Assembly: GCF_006335015.1 (NCBI RefSeq)
Contig: NZ_VDGT01000013.1
Span: 1-64,000, forward strand
Direction: 5' to 3'
DNA from: Streptomyces sedi
GTDB lineage: Bacteria > Actinomycetota > Actinomycetes > Streptomycetales > Streptomycetaceae
Length of the DNA stretch: 64,000 bases
Positions 35,145 to 43,761 of this stretch are shown here, piece by piece (within the stretch, counting starts at the first letter, position 1; every line of letters begins with the position of its first letter). The position numbers and the translations under genes are program-made. The notes under the pieces are model-generated. The model ran no database searches, was not told the origin of the DNA, and was given only the letters and a program-made list of their open reading frames with translations.

Positions 35145-35792
35145 TTGTTCATCAACGCCTCGACCGACAACATCGACATCGCCCCCACCTGGGAACGCGC
35201 CGACCTGGACCAGGTGAGAGGGCTCGCCCAACACCCGGTGGCGCTCGTCGGCGACGTGCAGGCCCGCATGGGCATCATGGCGGCGGCCATCCGCCCTGTG
35301 ACCCCGGCACCGCGACTGGCCGGCACCGTCCTGCCCGTCCTCGCCCGCGAGGGCGACAACCTCGCCATCCACCGGGCCCTGGACGACGCCCGCCCGGGCG
35401 ACGTCCTCGTCGTCAACGCCAACGCCGAGATCAACCGCGCCGTGTTCGGTGACCTCCTCGGCGAGATCTGTCTCGCCAAGGGCGTCACCGGCATCGTCGT
35501 CGACGGAGCCGTCCGCGACGTCGAGGAACTCGCCGGCCAGGGGCTCGCCGTGTACGCCCGCGGTATCTCCCCCGCCGGGCCCTGGAAGAACGGACCCGGC
35601 CGCATCGGCTTCCCCGTCGCGTGCGGCAACGTCGTCTGCGACCCCGGCGACGCCATCCTCGGCGACAGCGACGGCATCGTCGTCATCCCTCGACGTGATC
35701 TCACCGCCGTCATCGAACGGACCCTGGCCCAGGAGCAGACCGAGCAGAGGATGCGCGAGGCCATCAACGCGGCTGCCCGGATCGCCCACTGA
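35145..35792 (+). CDS. RraA-family aldolase/oxaloacetate decarboxylase-like protein
   Basis: A 215-aa protein of the RraA/HMG aldolase fold. GDLLGEICLAKGVTGIVVDGAVRDVEEL contains the conserved G-x-x-G, and the R-D pair of VVDGAVRD binds substrate and metal. Members either cleave 4-hydroxy-4-methyl-2-oxoglutarate-type compounds and decarboxylate oxaloacetate, or act as RNase E inhibitors; the operon context favours the enzyme. It begins at a TTG at 35145, 11 nt after GGAG; earlier in-frame sequence overlaps the dehydrogenase gene. It could split or decarboxylate the oxoacid made by the dehydrogenase. Confidence 0.85.
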   Translation: MFINASTDNIDIAPTWERADLDQVRGLAQHPVALVGDVQARMGIMAAAIRPVTPAPRLAGTVLPVLAREGDNLAIHRALDDARPGDVLVVNANAEINRAVFGDLLGEICLAKGVTGIVVDGAVRDVEELAGQGLAVYARGISPAGPWKNGPGRIGFPVACGNVVCDPGDAILGDSDGIVVIPRRDLTAVIERTLAQEQTEQRMREAINAAARIAH

Positions 35793-35975
35793 CCACGGTC
35801 TGAGTCAGACCCCCGCACCACGCGCGTGCGGTGCGGGAACCGGGGATGGACGGCACACGGGGGTGCCATCCATCCCCTTCACAGTGCCCTGGCCCCCGAG
35901 GCCCCTCCGGCACACGATGGGGGCGGAAGCCCGAAAGCCCCGCCTGAATCCCGCGAAACCCCAGGTCAGGCCGGC

Positions 35976-36548
35976 TCAGGGCCAGACCAGGCAGTAGGGC
36001 TGGTGCCCCGCCTCGTGGAGCCGTCGGGAGAAGTCCTGCCACTCGTTGAGCAGCCGGTAGACGCCGAACGCGTCGTTGGGGCCGCTGCGGTCGGGCACCG
36101 TGGACCAGATGAACGCGGCGGCGCCGACGGTCTCGTCGCCGATGCCGCGCAGCGGGTCCACCACCGTGGTCGGCAACTTCACGACCGCGTAGTCGGGGTG
36201 GAGCACCACCAGCTCCAGCGGGGGCACCCGGTGCAGCGGTATGCCCTCGATGCCGGTCAGCACCATGGCGGCCATCGTCTCGGGCTTGATCCGGGTGAAC
36301 ATCCCCTGCCCCAGCTCGTCCCCGCCCAGTTCCTCGGGGCGCATGGAGAGCGGCACCCGCGCCGCGGTGGCGCCGTCGGGGGCGCCGAAGTACTTGTACG
36401 TCACGGCCATTCGGCCGCCTCGACCCCGCAACTCGAACTCGCCGTTCTCCGACCTGCGGCGGTGCCTGCCCCGGCGGGAGCGGGATCGGGGTGAGGGTTC
36501 AGATCCGTGATCTCCCGTTCCCTCGCCGATTTCGCCACCGCGCTGCAT
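35976..36548 (-). CDS. conserved hypothetical protein (190 aa)
   Basis: I do not recognise a named family. From residue 47 (MAVTYKYFGAPDGATAARVPL) the protein has a regular, well-conserved-looking alpha/beta pattern ending in VYRLLNEWQDFSRRLHEAGHQPYCLVWP. The first 46 residues are basic and low in complexity (RSRSRRGRHRRR), so the true start may be the ATG at 36410 (144 aa). There is no signal or membrane segment. It is divergent from hemL and I recall similar proteins there in Streptomyces; its role is unknown. Confidence 0.65.
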   Translation of the reverse strand: MQRGGEIGEGTGDHGSEPSPRSRSRRGRHRRRSENGEFELRGRGGRMAVTYKYFGAPDGATAARVPLSMRPEELGGDELGQGMFTRIKPETMAAMVLTGIEGIPLHRVPPLELVVLHPDYAVVKLPTTVVDPLRGIGDETVGAAAFIWSTVPDRSGPNDAFGVYRLLNEWQDFSRRLHEAGHQPYCLVWP

Positions 36549-36665
36549 GTCACCACCTGACTACTCGCGACCCCGCCGCACAAACCCGATCATCGTTCCA
36601 GACACCTCCCCCCTCAGGCGGCTGTGAAACGCCCTGACACCGAGCTGTGAGGGGCTGATGTCACC

Positions 36666-37988
36666 ATGGACCGCGTGACCCGATCCATCGAAGCCCCAGT
36701 CTCGCAGACGCTCTACGACCGCGCGGCCAGTGTCACCCCCGGTGGCGTGAACTCTCCGGTACGTGCTTTCGGTGCCGTGGGTGGTACGCCCCGGTTCATG
36801 GTGTCCGGTACCGGTCCCTACCTCACCGACGCGGACGGGAGGGAGTATGTCGATCTGGTGTGCTCCTGGGGGCCGATGATCCTCGGCCACTCCCATCCGG
36901 ACGTCCTGGAGGCGGTGCGCGCCGCCGTCGAGCGCGGCACCTCGTTCGGCACCCCGACGCCGGGGGAGGTCGAGTTGGGCGAGGAGATCGTGGGCCGGAT
37001 CGACCCGGTCGAGCGGGTGCGGCTGGTCTCCTCCGGTACCGAGGCGACGATGTCGGCGATCCGGCTGGCCCGCGGGTTCACCGGGCGCGCCAAGGTGATC
37101 AAGTTCGCCGGCTGCTACCACGGCCACGTCGACGCCCTGTTGGCCTCGGCCGGCTCCGGGGTCGCCACGTTCGGGCTGCCCGACACGCCGGGCGTCACCG
37201 GCGCGCAGGCCGGCGAGACGCTGGTGCTGCCCTACAACGACCTGGCCGCCGTCACCGAGGCGTTCGAGGCGCACCCGGGCGAGATCGCCTGCGTGATCAC
37301 CGAGGCGGTGCCGGGGAACATGGGCGTCGTCCCGCCGCTGCCCGGCTTCAACGCCGGGCTCGCGGAGCTGTGTCGGCGCCACGGCGCGCTGCTGGTCTCC
37401 GACGAGGTGATGACCGGCTTCCGCATGAGCCGCCAGGGCTGGTACGGCGTCGAGGGTGTCGCGGCCGACCTGTTCACCTTCGGGAAGGTGATGGGCGGCG
37501 GCTTCCCGGCCGCCGCCTTCGGCGGACGGGCCGACGTGATGGACAAGTTGGCGCCCTCGGGGCCGGTCTACCAGGCGGGCACCCTCTCGGGTAACCCGGT
37601 GGCGACCGCCGCCGGCCTGGCCCAGCTGAGGCTGCTGGACGACGACGCCTACGCGCGGCTGGACGCCACCTCGGCGCGGCTGCGCGCGCTGGCCGCCGAC
37701 GCGTTGACGCGGGAGGGCGTCGCGCACCGGGTGAGCGCCGCCGGGAACATGTTCTCGGTGTTCTTCACGGACGCCGAGGTGACGGACTTCGCCACCGCCA
37801 AGGCCCAGCAGACGTACCGTTTCACCGCGTTCTTCCACGCGATGCTGGAGCGCGGGGTCTATCTGCCGCCGTCCGCCTTCGAGGCGTGGTTCGTCTCCAT
37901 GGCGCACGACGAGCGCGCGCTGGAGCGGATCGCCGAGGCCCTGCCGGCGGCGGCGCGGGCCGCCGCCGAGGCCGAGGCGCCGGAGTGA
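36666..37988 (+). CDS. hemL: glutamate-1-semialdehyde 2,1-aminomutase
   Basis: This 440-aa PLP enzyme turns glutamate-1-semialdehyde, the product of HemA, into 5-aminolevulinate, the substrate of HemB. It begins with the SVTPGGVNSPVRAF signature, includes GCYHGHVDALL for PLP phosphate binding, and has the Schiff-base lysine in TFGKVMGGGFPAAAFGG. Length is normal. The ATG at 36666 follows GAGGGG at a suitable distance. It leads a same-strand series toward the cytochrome c maturation genes. Confidence 0.96.
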   Translation: MDRVTRSIEAPVSQTLYDRAASVTPGGVNSPVRAFGAVGGTPRFMVSGTGPYLTDADGREYVDLVCSWGPMILGHSHPDVLEAVRAAVERGTSFGTPTPGEVELGEEIVGRIDPVERVRLVSSGTEATMSAIRLARGFTGRAKVIKFAGCYHGHVDALLASAGSGVATFGLPDTPGVTGAQAGETLVLPYNDLAAVTEAFEAHPGEIACVITEAVPGNMGVVPPLPGFNAGLAELCRRHGALLVSDEVMTGFRMSRQGWYGVEGVAADLFTFGKVMGGGFPAAAFGGRADVMDKLAPSGPVYQAGTLSGNPVATAAGLAQLRLLDDDAYARLDATSARLRALAADALTREGVAHRVSAAGNMFSVFFTDAEVTDFATAKAQQTYRFTAFFHAMLERGVYLPPSAFEAWFVSMAHDERALERIAEALPAAARAAAEAEAPE

Positions 37989-38085
37989 GGCGCCGGCCGG
38001 GAACGAGGGGCGTGACGGGGGAACGGAACGGGCCGGCGGACCGCGCGCGGATAGCGGCGGACGTGACGACAGCGGGAGTGGAGCG

Positions 38086-38763
38086 ATGAGCGGCAGCGAG
38101 CGGACGACCGTCCATGTGATGCGGCACGGCGAGGTGCACAATCCGGAGGGCGTCCTCTACGGGCGGCTGCCCGACTTCCACCTCTCCGACCTGGGGCGGC
38201 GGATGGCGGAGCGGATCGCCGAAAGCGTCGCGGAGCGCGACGTCACGCACGTGGTGGCCTCGCCGCTGGAGCGGGCGCAGGAGACGGCGGCACCGGTCGG
38301 CAAGGCGCTGGGGCTGACGGTGGAGACGGACGGCCGGCTGATCGAGGCGGCCAACGCCTTCGAGGGCAAGACCTTCGGTATCGGCGACGGCGCGCTGCGC
38401 CGCCCGGCCAACTGGCGCCATCTGCGCAACCCGTTCCGTCCCTCCTGGGGCGAGCCCTATGTCGACCAGGCGGTGCGGATGAAGGGCGCGCTCGACGCGG
38501 CCAGGGACGCGGCGCGCGGTCACGAGGCGGTCTGCGTCAGCCACCAGCTGCCGATCTGGGTGCTGCGCAGCTGGGTCGAGCGGCGGCGGCTGTGGCACGA
38601 CCCGCGCAGCAGGCAGTGCACGCTGGCCTCGTTGACCAGCTTCACCTTCGAGGGGGACCGGATCGTGTCGGTCGCCTACACGGAGCCGGCGCTCGACCTG
38701 GTGCCGCCTCATCTGCGCGCGGGGGCGAAGAAGGTCAAGGGTGCCAAGGGGTTCGGCGCCTGA
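38086..38763 (+). CDS. histidine phosphatase family protein
   Basis: A 225-aa phosphoglycerate-mutase-like phosphatase. The catalytic RHG motif is in VHVMRHGEVHNPEG, with the second arginine in VVASPLERAQETA. The second active-site His is in AVCVSHQLPIW. It uses a phospho-His intermediate on an unknown phosphoester. It lies between hemL and the cytochrome c assembly operon on the same strand, an order I recall from other Streptomyces. Confidence 0.88.
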   Translation: MSGSERTTVHVMRHGEVHNPEGVLYGRLPDFHLSDLGRRMAERIAESVAERDVTHVVASPLERAQETAAPVGKALGLTVETDGRLIEAANAFEGKTFGIGDGALRRPANWRHLRNPFRPSWGEPYVDQAVRMKGALDAARDAARGHEAVCVSHQLPIWVLRSWVERRRLWHDPRSRQCTLASLTSFTFEGDRIVSVAYTEPALDLVPPHLRAGAKKVKGAKGFGA

Positions 38764-38833
38764 CGGGGGCGGCCGGCGGCCCGGAGGCGGGGGGCGACAA
38801 AGATCGCTTCGGGACGCATGGGAAACTTTTCAC

Positions 38834-39418
38834 ATGATCCAGTCTCGGGTTGTCAAGGGTGTCGCGGCCTTCGCCGGCCTGCTGGTGCTGACCGCGTGTT
38901 CGGGCGACCAGGCGGGGCCTTCCGGCGGCGACAGCAACATCGTGCAGGGCAACGGCGACGTCACCGTCGTCGACGCCGCCGACCGCCAGCCGCTGCCGGA
39001 GCTGTCGGGTGAGACGGTCGACGGCGAGCGGCTCAGCGTGGCCGACTACGCGGGCGACATCCTGGTGCTCAACGTGTGGGGCTCCTGGTGCGCGCCGTGC
39101 ATCGCGGAGGCGGACAACCTGGTGACGGTCGCCGAGGAGACCGCCGACCAGGGCGTTCAGTTCGTCGGGATCAACACCAGGGACCCCTCGGTCGAGAACG
39201 CCCGGGCGTTCGAGGACCGCCACGAGGTGCCCTACCCGAGTCTCTACGACCCGGACGGGCGGCTGCTGCTGGAGTTCCCGAAGGGGAGCCTCAACCCGCA
39301 GGCGGTGCCCTCCACACTGATCGTGGACCGGGAGGGACGGATCGCGGTGCGGCTGCTGAAGCCGCTGACCGAGGACGAGTTGCGGGACGCCATCGAGCCG
39401 GTGCTCGCGGAGGGCTGA
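38834..39418 (+). CDS. TlpA/ResA-like thiol-disulfide lipoprotein
   Basis: A 194-aa membrane-anchored thioredoxin. The signal peptide ends in the lipobox LLVLTACSG (Cys about 18). The redox motif is WGSWCAPCIAEAD, and VPSTLIVDREGRI contains the cis-Pro region. It should keep apocytochrome c haem-binding cysteines reduced outside the membrane, taking electrons from CcdA, whose gene starts 7 nt downstream. The ATG at 38834 gives the normal signal peptide. Confidence 0.93.
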   Translation: MIQSRVVKGVAAFAGLLVLTACSGDQAGPSGGDSNIVQGNGDVTVVDAADRQPLPELSGETVDGERLSVADYAGDILVLNVWGSWCAPCIAEADNLVTVAEETADQGVQFVGINTRDPSVENARAFEDRHEVPYPSLYDPDGRLLLEFPKGSLNPQAVPSTLIVDREGRIAVRLLKPLTEDELRDAIEPVLAEG

Positions 39419-39425
39419 CCGGAGC

Positions 39426-40169
39426 ATGGGCTACAACGAGACGGTACTGAGCGGGGCGCTGCTGCTGGCGCTGCCGGTCGCGGTCTTCGGCGGGCTGGTG
39501 TCGTTCTTCTCGCCCTGTGTGCTGCCGTTGGTGCCCGGCTACCTCTCCTATGTGACCGGGGTCGGCGGCGCCGACCTCGCCGAGGCGAGGCGCGGGCGGA
39601 TGCTCGCCGGCGCGGGGCTGTTCGTGCTGGGGTTCACCGCCGTCTATGTCTCGGGGGGCGCGCTCTTCGGCGGGTTCGGGGCGACGCTGCTGGAGCACAG
39701 GTCCGTGCTGAACAAGGTGTTCGGTGTGCTGACCATCCTGCTCGGGCTCTTCTTCATGGGCGCGCTTCCCTGGCTGACGCCGCGCGAGTTCCGGCTGCGG
39801 AGCAGGCCGGGGATAGGGCTCGCCGGCGCCCCGATGCTGGGGGTCGTCTTCGGCATCGGCTGGATGCCGTGCGTGGGCCCGACGCTGGCGGCCGTCAACA
39901 TGCTGGCGTTCAGCGAGGGCACGGCCGGGCGCGGGGCCCTGCTGGCGTTCGCCTACTGTCTGGGACTCGGGCTGCCGTTCATCGCGGCGGCCCTGGCGTT
40001 CCGCCGGATGCTGGGGGCGTTCGGCTGGGTCAAGCGGCACTACCTGTGGGTGATGCGGCTGGGCGGCGCGATGCTGATGGTCACCGGGGTGCTGCTGGTC
40101 ACGGGCGCCTGGGACCGGATGGTGTACGAAATGCAGGTCTGGAGCGTCCAGTTCACCCCGGGAGTCTGA
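39426..40169 (+). CDS. ccdA: cytochrome c biogenesis protein CcdA
   Basis: A 247-aa membrane protein with six predicted helices. It carries electrons across the membrane through a Cys pair seen in SFFSPCVLPLVPGYLSY (helix 1) and GIGWMPCVGPTLAA (helix 4). It supplies reductant to the TlpA/ResA-like protein encoded just before it. ResB follows 3 nt after its stop. This is the standard System II arrangement in actinobacteria. Confidence 0.95.
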   Translation: MGYNETVLSGALLLALPVAVFGGLVSFFSPCVLPLVPGYLSYVTGVGGADLAEARRGRMLAGAGLFVLGFTAVYVSGGALFGGFGATLLEHRSVLNKVFGVLTILLGLFFMGALPWLTPREFRLRSRPGIGLAGAPMLGVVFGIGWMPCVGPTLAAVNMLAFSEGTAGRGALLAFAYCLGLGLPFIAAALAFRRMLGAFGWVKRHYLWVMRLGGAMLMVTGVLLVTGAWDRMVYEMQVWSVQFTPGV

Positions 40170-40172
40170 CGC

Positions 40173-42143
40173 ATGACACGAGATGACGCTCCCCGTTCCG
40201 GCGTCGCCACCGAAGGCGCCCCGGAGGGCGAGCCGGCCGAGCTGCCCGACCAGCGGAGCGACGAGGAGTACGCGACCGCCGGGCTGACCACGGCGCCGCT
40301 GGACGGCGACGAGGCCACCGCCGGGGGGGAACGGGCGAGAGGGGAACGGGGCGCGGGCGTCGCCGTACCCGGCTCGTTCGCCGGAACGCGCGCCCCCGGC
40401 GTGGGTGGCGCGCTCTCCTGGGTGGCGCGCGAGCTGCTCGGCTGGGGGCGTTGGTTCTGGCGGCAGCTCACCTCGATGCGGGTGGCGCTGCTGCTGCTCC
40501 TGCTGCTGGCGCTGGCCTCCGTCCCCGGCTCGCTGATCCCGCAGGAGCGCTCCGACGTCACCGTCGCCGCCGACTTCCGCCAGCGCAACCCGGGGCTCTC
40601 CGAGTTCTACGACCGCTTCCAGCTCTTCGACGTGTACTCGTCGATCTGGTTCTCCGCGATCTACATCCTGCTCTTTGTCTCGCTCATCGGCTGTATCGTC
40701 CCGCGGACCTGGCAGTTCGTCGGACAGTTGCGCGGGCGCCCCCCGCGCGCCCCCCGGCGGCTTGACCGGATGCCGGCGTACACGACCTGGCGCACCACCG
40801 CCCCGCCCGAGGAGGTGCTGACGGCGGCCCGGCAGCGGCTGCGGCGCCGCCGGTTCCGCACCGACGGCGAGGAGATGCCGGGACGCGAGGGGCAGGTCGC
40901 CGCCGAGAAGGGCTATCTGCGCGAGGCGGGCAACCTGCTCTTCCACGTCGCGCTGATCGTCATGCTGGTCGCGTTCGCCGCCGGGCAGCTCTACCACTCC
41001 GAGGGCGGCAAGCTGGTCGTCCAGGGTAGCGGCTTCACCAACGCCCTGCCGCAGTACGACGACTTCTCGTCCGGCCAGCTGTACGACGTGGACGAACTGG
41101 AGCGTTTCGGCTTCACCCTCGACGAGTTCCACTACGACTACAGCCGGGACAGCGTCGACATCGGGACGCCCACCGAGTTCCGCGCCGACGTGACCTACTG
41201 GACCGACGACGGCACCGAGGAGTCGTCGACCATCGAGGTCAACGAGCCGCTGCGGGTCGGCGACGCCAAGGTCCGGCTGCTCGGCCACGGCTACGCCCCG
41301 GTGGTCACCGTCAAGGACGCCGAGGGGAACACGGCCTTCAGCGGCCCGGTGCCGTTCCTGCCGCAGGACAACGGCTTCACCTCGACCGGCGTGATCAAGG
41401 TCAGTGACTACGTGGGGCCCGACGGGGAGCACGACCAGCTCGGCTTCCAGGGCTTCTTCAACCCGACGTACAACATCGACGAGGTGCGCGGCCCGCACTC
41501 GACCTTCCCCGAGCCCGACTACCCGGTGCTGACGCTCAACGCCTTCCACGGCGACCTGGGCATCTCCTCCGGCATCCCGCAGAACGTCTACCAGCTCGAC
41601 ACCGAGAACATGGAGCAGCTGACCGACGGGAGCGGCGACCTGTTCCGCTTCGACCTGCTGCCCGGCGAGTCCGTCGAGCTGCCGGAGGGGCGGGGCACGC
41701 TGACGTTCGAGGAGTTCGAGAACTGGGCCACGTTCCAGATCACGACGCGCGAGGGGACCAGCTGGGCGCTGTACGGCTCGATGGCGGCCATCACCGGGCT
41801 CGTCGGCTCGCTCTTCCTCCAGCGCCGCCGCGTGTGGGTGCGGGCGCGGACCGAGGCGGACGGGCTGACCGTCGTGGAGATGGCCTCGCTCGGCCGCACC
41901 GAGTCGGCGAAGATCCCCGAGGAGCTGGCCGCCCTCGCCGCCGAACTCCAGCCGGACGCGCCGATGGAGCGGCCGGCAGAGGGGGACTCCGCCGGGGCTG
42001 ACTCCTCCGGGGCCGGGACCGGGGACGCCGGGGACGCCCGGGACGAGGACGCCGGGGACGCCCGGGACGAGGACGCCGGGACCGAGCCCGACGCCCCAGA
42101 CGCACGGAAGCCAGACTCACCGCCCGCCGAAGGAGCGCGCTGA
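40173..42143 (+). CDS. resB: cytochrome c biogenesis protein ResB
   Basis: A 656-aa System II (Ccs1/ResB) protein. After about 90 hydrophilic residues, membrane helices occur near VALLLLLLLALASVPGSLIPQ, IWFSAIYILLFVSLIGCIVP and LLFHVALIVMLVAFAAGQL. A large outside domain (LVVQGSGFTNALPQYDDF... and LTLNAFHGDLG) is followed by a last helix (GSMAAITGLVGSLFLQRRR). The C-terminal about 70 residues are Asp/Ala/Gly-rich with GDARDEDA-type repeats (about 42027-42085). It works with CcsB to deliver haem to apocytochrome c. Its stop overlaps the ccsB start by one base. Confidence 0.93.
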   Translation: MTRDDAPRSGVATEGAPEGEPAELPDQRSDEEYATAGLTTAPLDGDEATAGGERARGERGAGVAVPGSFAGTRAPGVGGALSWVARELLGWGRWFWRQLTSMRVALLLLLLLALASVPGSLIPQERSDVTVAADFRQRNPGLSEFYDRFQLFDVYSSIWFSAIYILLFVSLIGCIVPRTWQFVGQLRGRPPRAPRRLDRMPAYTTWRTTAPPEEVLTAARQRLRRRRFRTDGEEMPGREGQVAAEKGYLREAGNLLFHVALIVMLVAFAAGQLYHSEGGKLVVQGSGFTNALPQYDDFSSGQLYDVDELERFGFTLDEFHYDYSRDSVDIGTPTEFRADVTYWTDDGTEESSTIEVNEPLRVGDAKVRLLGHGYAPVVTVKDAEGNTAFSGPVPFLPQDNGFTSTGVIKVSDYVGPDGEHDQLGFQGFFNPTYNIDEVRGPHSTFPEPDYPVLTLNAFHGDLGISSGIPQNVYQLDTENMEQLTDGSGDLFRFDLLPGESVELPEGRGTLTFEEFENWATFQITTREGTSWALYGSMAAITGLVGSLFLQRRRVWVRARTEADGLTVVEMASLGRTESAKIPEELAALAAELQPDAPMERPAEGDSAGADSSGAGTGDAGDARDEDAGDARDEDAGTEPDAPDARKPDSPPAEGAR

Positions 42144-43225
42144 TGATGCTCGCCGCCGACCAGGGCCTCGCCGACAGCAGCAACGTGCTGGTGTACACGG
42201 CGATGGCTGTCTACTCCCTGGCCTTTCTGGCCTATGTCGCCGAGTGGGTCTTCGGCGGACGCAGCCGGGTCGCCAGGACCTCCGCCTCGCTGGACGCCGA
42301 GGGCGGGGAAGCGGACGCCGCGACGCCCGCCGTCACCGTGCGGAAGAACGGCGCGACCAGCGTGCTGGAACGCCCCAGGGTCGTGACCCGCTCCGCCGGC
42401 CCCGCCCGGCCCGAGACCCCCGACGGCCCGGGCGCCGCCGGGGGCGACGAGCGCGGCGACACCTACGGCCGGATCGCGGTCGCGTTGACCACGCTGGCCT
42501 TCCTGATGCACCTCGGTGGCGTGGTGACCAGGGCGATCGCGGTGGAACGCGGGCCCTGGGGGAACATGTACGAGTTCTCCACCGCGTTCTCCATGGTGGT
42601 GACCGCCGCGTTCCTCACCCTGCTCCTGCTGCGCCGCAACGTGCGGTGGCTGGGGCTGATCCTGGTCGGCACGGTCCTGCTGGACCTGGGGCTGGCCACC
42701 ACGGTCCTCTACACCGAGACCCAGCAGCTGGTGCCCGCGCTGGACTCGATCTGGATGTGGATCCACGTCCCGCTGGCCATCATCTGCGGCGGGCTGCTCT
42801 ACCTGGGCGCGATCAGCAGCGTGCTCTTCCTGCTCAAGGACCGCCACGAGGCGAGGCTGGCCGACGGCGCGACGCCGGGCCGGTTCAGCTCCTCCGTGCT
42901 GGGGCGGCTGCCCTCCTCGGTCTCCCTGGACCGCTTCGCCTACCGGATCAACGCGGCGGTCTTCCCGCTGTGGACCTTCACGATCGTGGCCGGCGCGATC
43001 TGGGCGGAGAACGCCTGGGGGCGCTACTGGGACTGGGACCCCAAGGAGACCTGGGCCTTCATCACGTGGGTCGCCTACGCGTGCTATCTGCACGCCAGGG
43101 CCACCGTGGGCTGGAAGGGCCGGAAGGCGGCCTATCTGGCGGTGATCGGCTTCATCTGCTTCCTGATCAACTACTACGGTGTGAACATCTTTTTTGACAG
43201 TCTGCACTCGTACGGCGGGGTGTAG
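42143..43225 (+). CDS. ccsB: cytochrome c biogenesis protein CcsB (CcsA/ResC family)
   Basis: A 360-aa multi-spanning haem-handling protein and the last gene of the System II operon. The haem-binding tryptophan-rich (WWD) motif is WAENAWGRYWDWDPKETWAFITW. Flanking helices carry the external histidines expected to ligate haem (for example MHLGGVVTRAI). It attaches haem b to apocytochrome c together with ResB. Residues 35-105 form a non-conserved loop rich in Ala/Gly/Arg. The strong hairpin at 43267 ends the operon. Confidence 0.95.
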   Translation: MMLAADQGLADSSNVLVYTAMAVYSLAFLAYVAEWVFGGRSRVARTSASLDAEGGEADAATPAVTVRKNGATSVLERPRVVTRSAGPARPETPDGPGAAGGDERGDTYGRIAVALTTLAFLMHLGGVVTRAIAVERGPWGNMYEFSTAFSMVVTAAFLTLLLLRRNVRWLGLILVGTVLLDLGLATTVLYTETQQLVPALDSIWMWIHVPLAIICGGLLYLGAISSVLFLLKDRHEARLADGATPGRFSSSVLGRLPSSVSLDRFAYRINAAVFPLWTFTIVAGAIWAENAWGRYWDWDPKETWAFITWVAYACYLHARATVGWKGRKAAYLAVIGFICFLINYYGVNIFFDSLHSYGGV

Positions 43226-43266
43226 CGGCACCACGGGCCCTCCGGCGGCCCGCTGAACGGTTTCCC

Positions 43267-43312
43267 GCGCGGTTCCCCGCGCCCCTCACTTCCGGGGCGC
43301 GGGGAACCGCGC
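43267..43312 (+). terminator. operon terminator made of a Streptomyces REP-like repeat
   Basis: A perfect 19-bp stem GCGCGGTTCCCCGCGCCCC (43267-43285) pairs with 43294-43312 around an 8-nt loop, 41 nt after the ccsB stop. The arm is nearly the same as the dispersed GCGCAGTTCCCCGCGCCCC element found three times at 53.0-53.3 kb. It is therefore a repeat family used here as a terminator. Confidence 0.88.
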
Positions 43313-43761
43313 TTTCTCCTGCGCGCTCCGGGGACACGAAAAGGCGCCGGAGGGGCCTCGACCGAGCTTTCCGCGGCCCGTTTCCGTGACCCCCACCACA
43401 GCGAAATCGGGCCTACGGCCGTGCTTAGTGGCGGGGAATGACAAAGGGCCCGGGACTTTGGTCCCGGCGGCCGGGGGAATTACGTCGGAAACCGCCGCGA
43501 CCTCCGTCGCCACGCCTCCGCCGCCTTCCGTTCCTGGTGGACGCGCCGCAGGTCGGAGCCGCTTCCGAGGGTGGCGGGGCGGGTGCGCCAAACGGTCTTC
43601 CGGGCGGGGCGAAGGCGAACGGAAACGGGGCGCGGCGACGCCCCGCCTGCTACGAGGCGGGGTCGTATCAGGGGGTCTTGTGCGGGCTTCCGAGCGTCGG
43701 TTATCAAGGTGGTGTTCGGTCGTTTTGTCCGGATCTCCCCGATTTATCGAGGTGGACTTTC
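43313..43761. other. long leader/promoter region before the M23 peptidase gene
   Basis: This region of about 450 bp shows no supported gene. It contains a DosR-like palindrome at 43452-43465 and the ribosome site GAGGTGG at 43749-43755. I compared it by eye with the c-di-AMP (ydaO) riboswitch that precedes some streptomycete wall-hydrolase genes and found no match to its conserved blocks. Confidence 0.5.
43452..43465. promoter_or_regulatory. DosR/DevR-like palindrome
   Basis: GGGACTTTGGTCCC matches the core GGGACTwwAGTCCC of the mycobacterial DosR box at all but one position, and is flanked by C and G that extend the stem. DosR-type regulators also exist in Streptomyces. It lies about 300 bp before the M23 gene. 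It could equally be a small RNA hairpin. Confidence 0.4.

Noticed and set aside
43313..43761. ydaO (c-di-AMP) riboswitch before the M23 peptidase
   Set aside because: Expected in front of some streptomycete wall hydrolases, but the conserved blocks are absent on reading.
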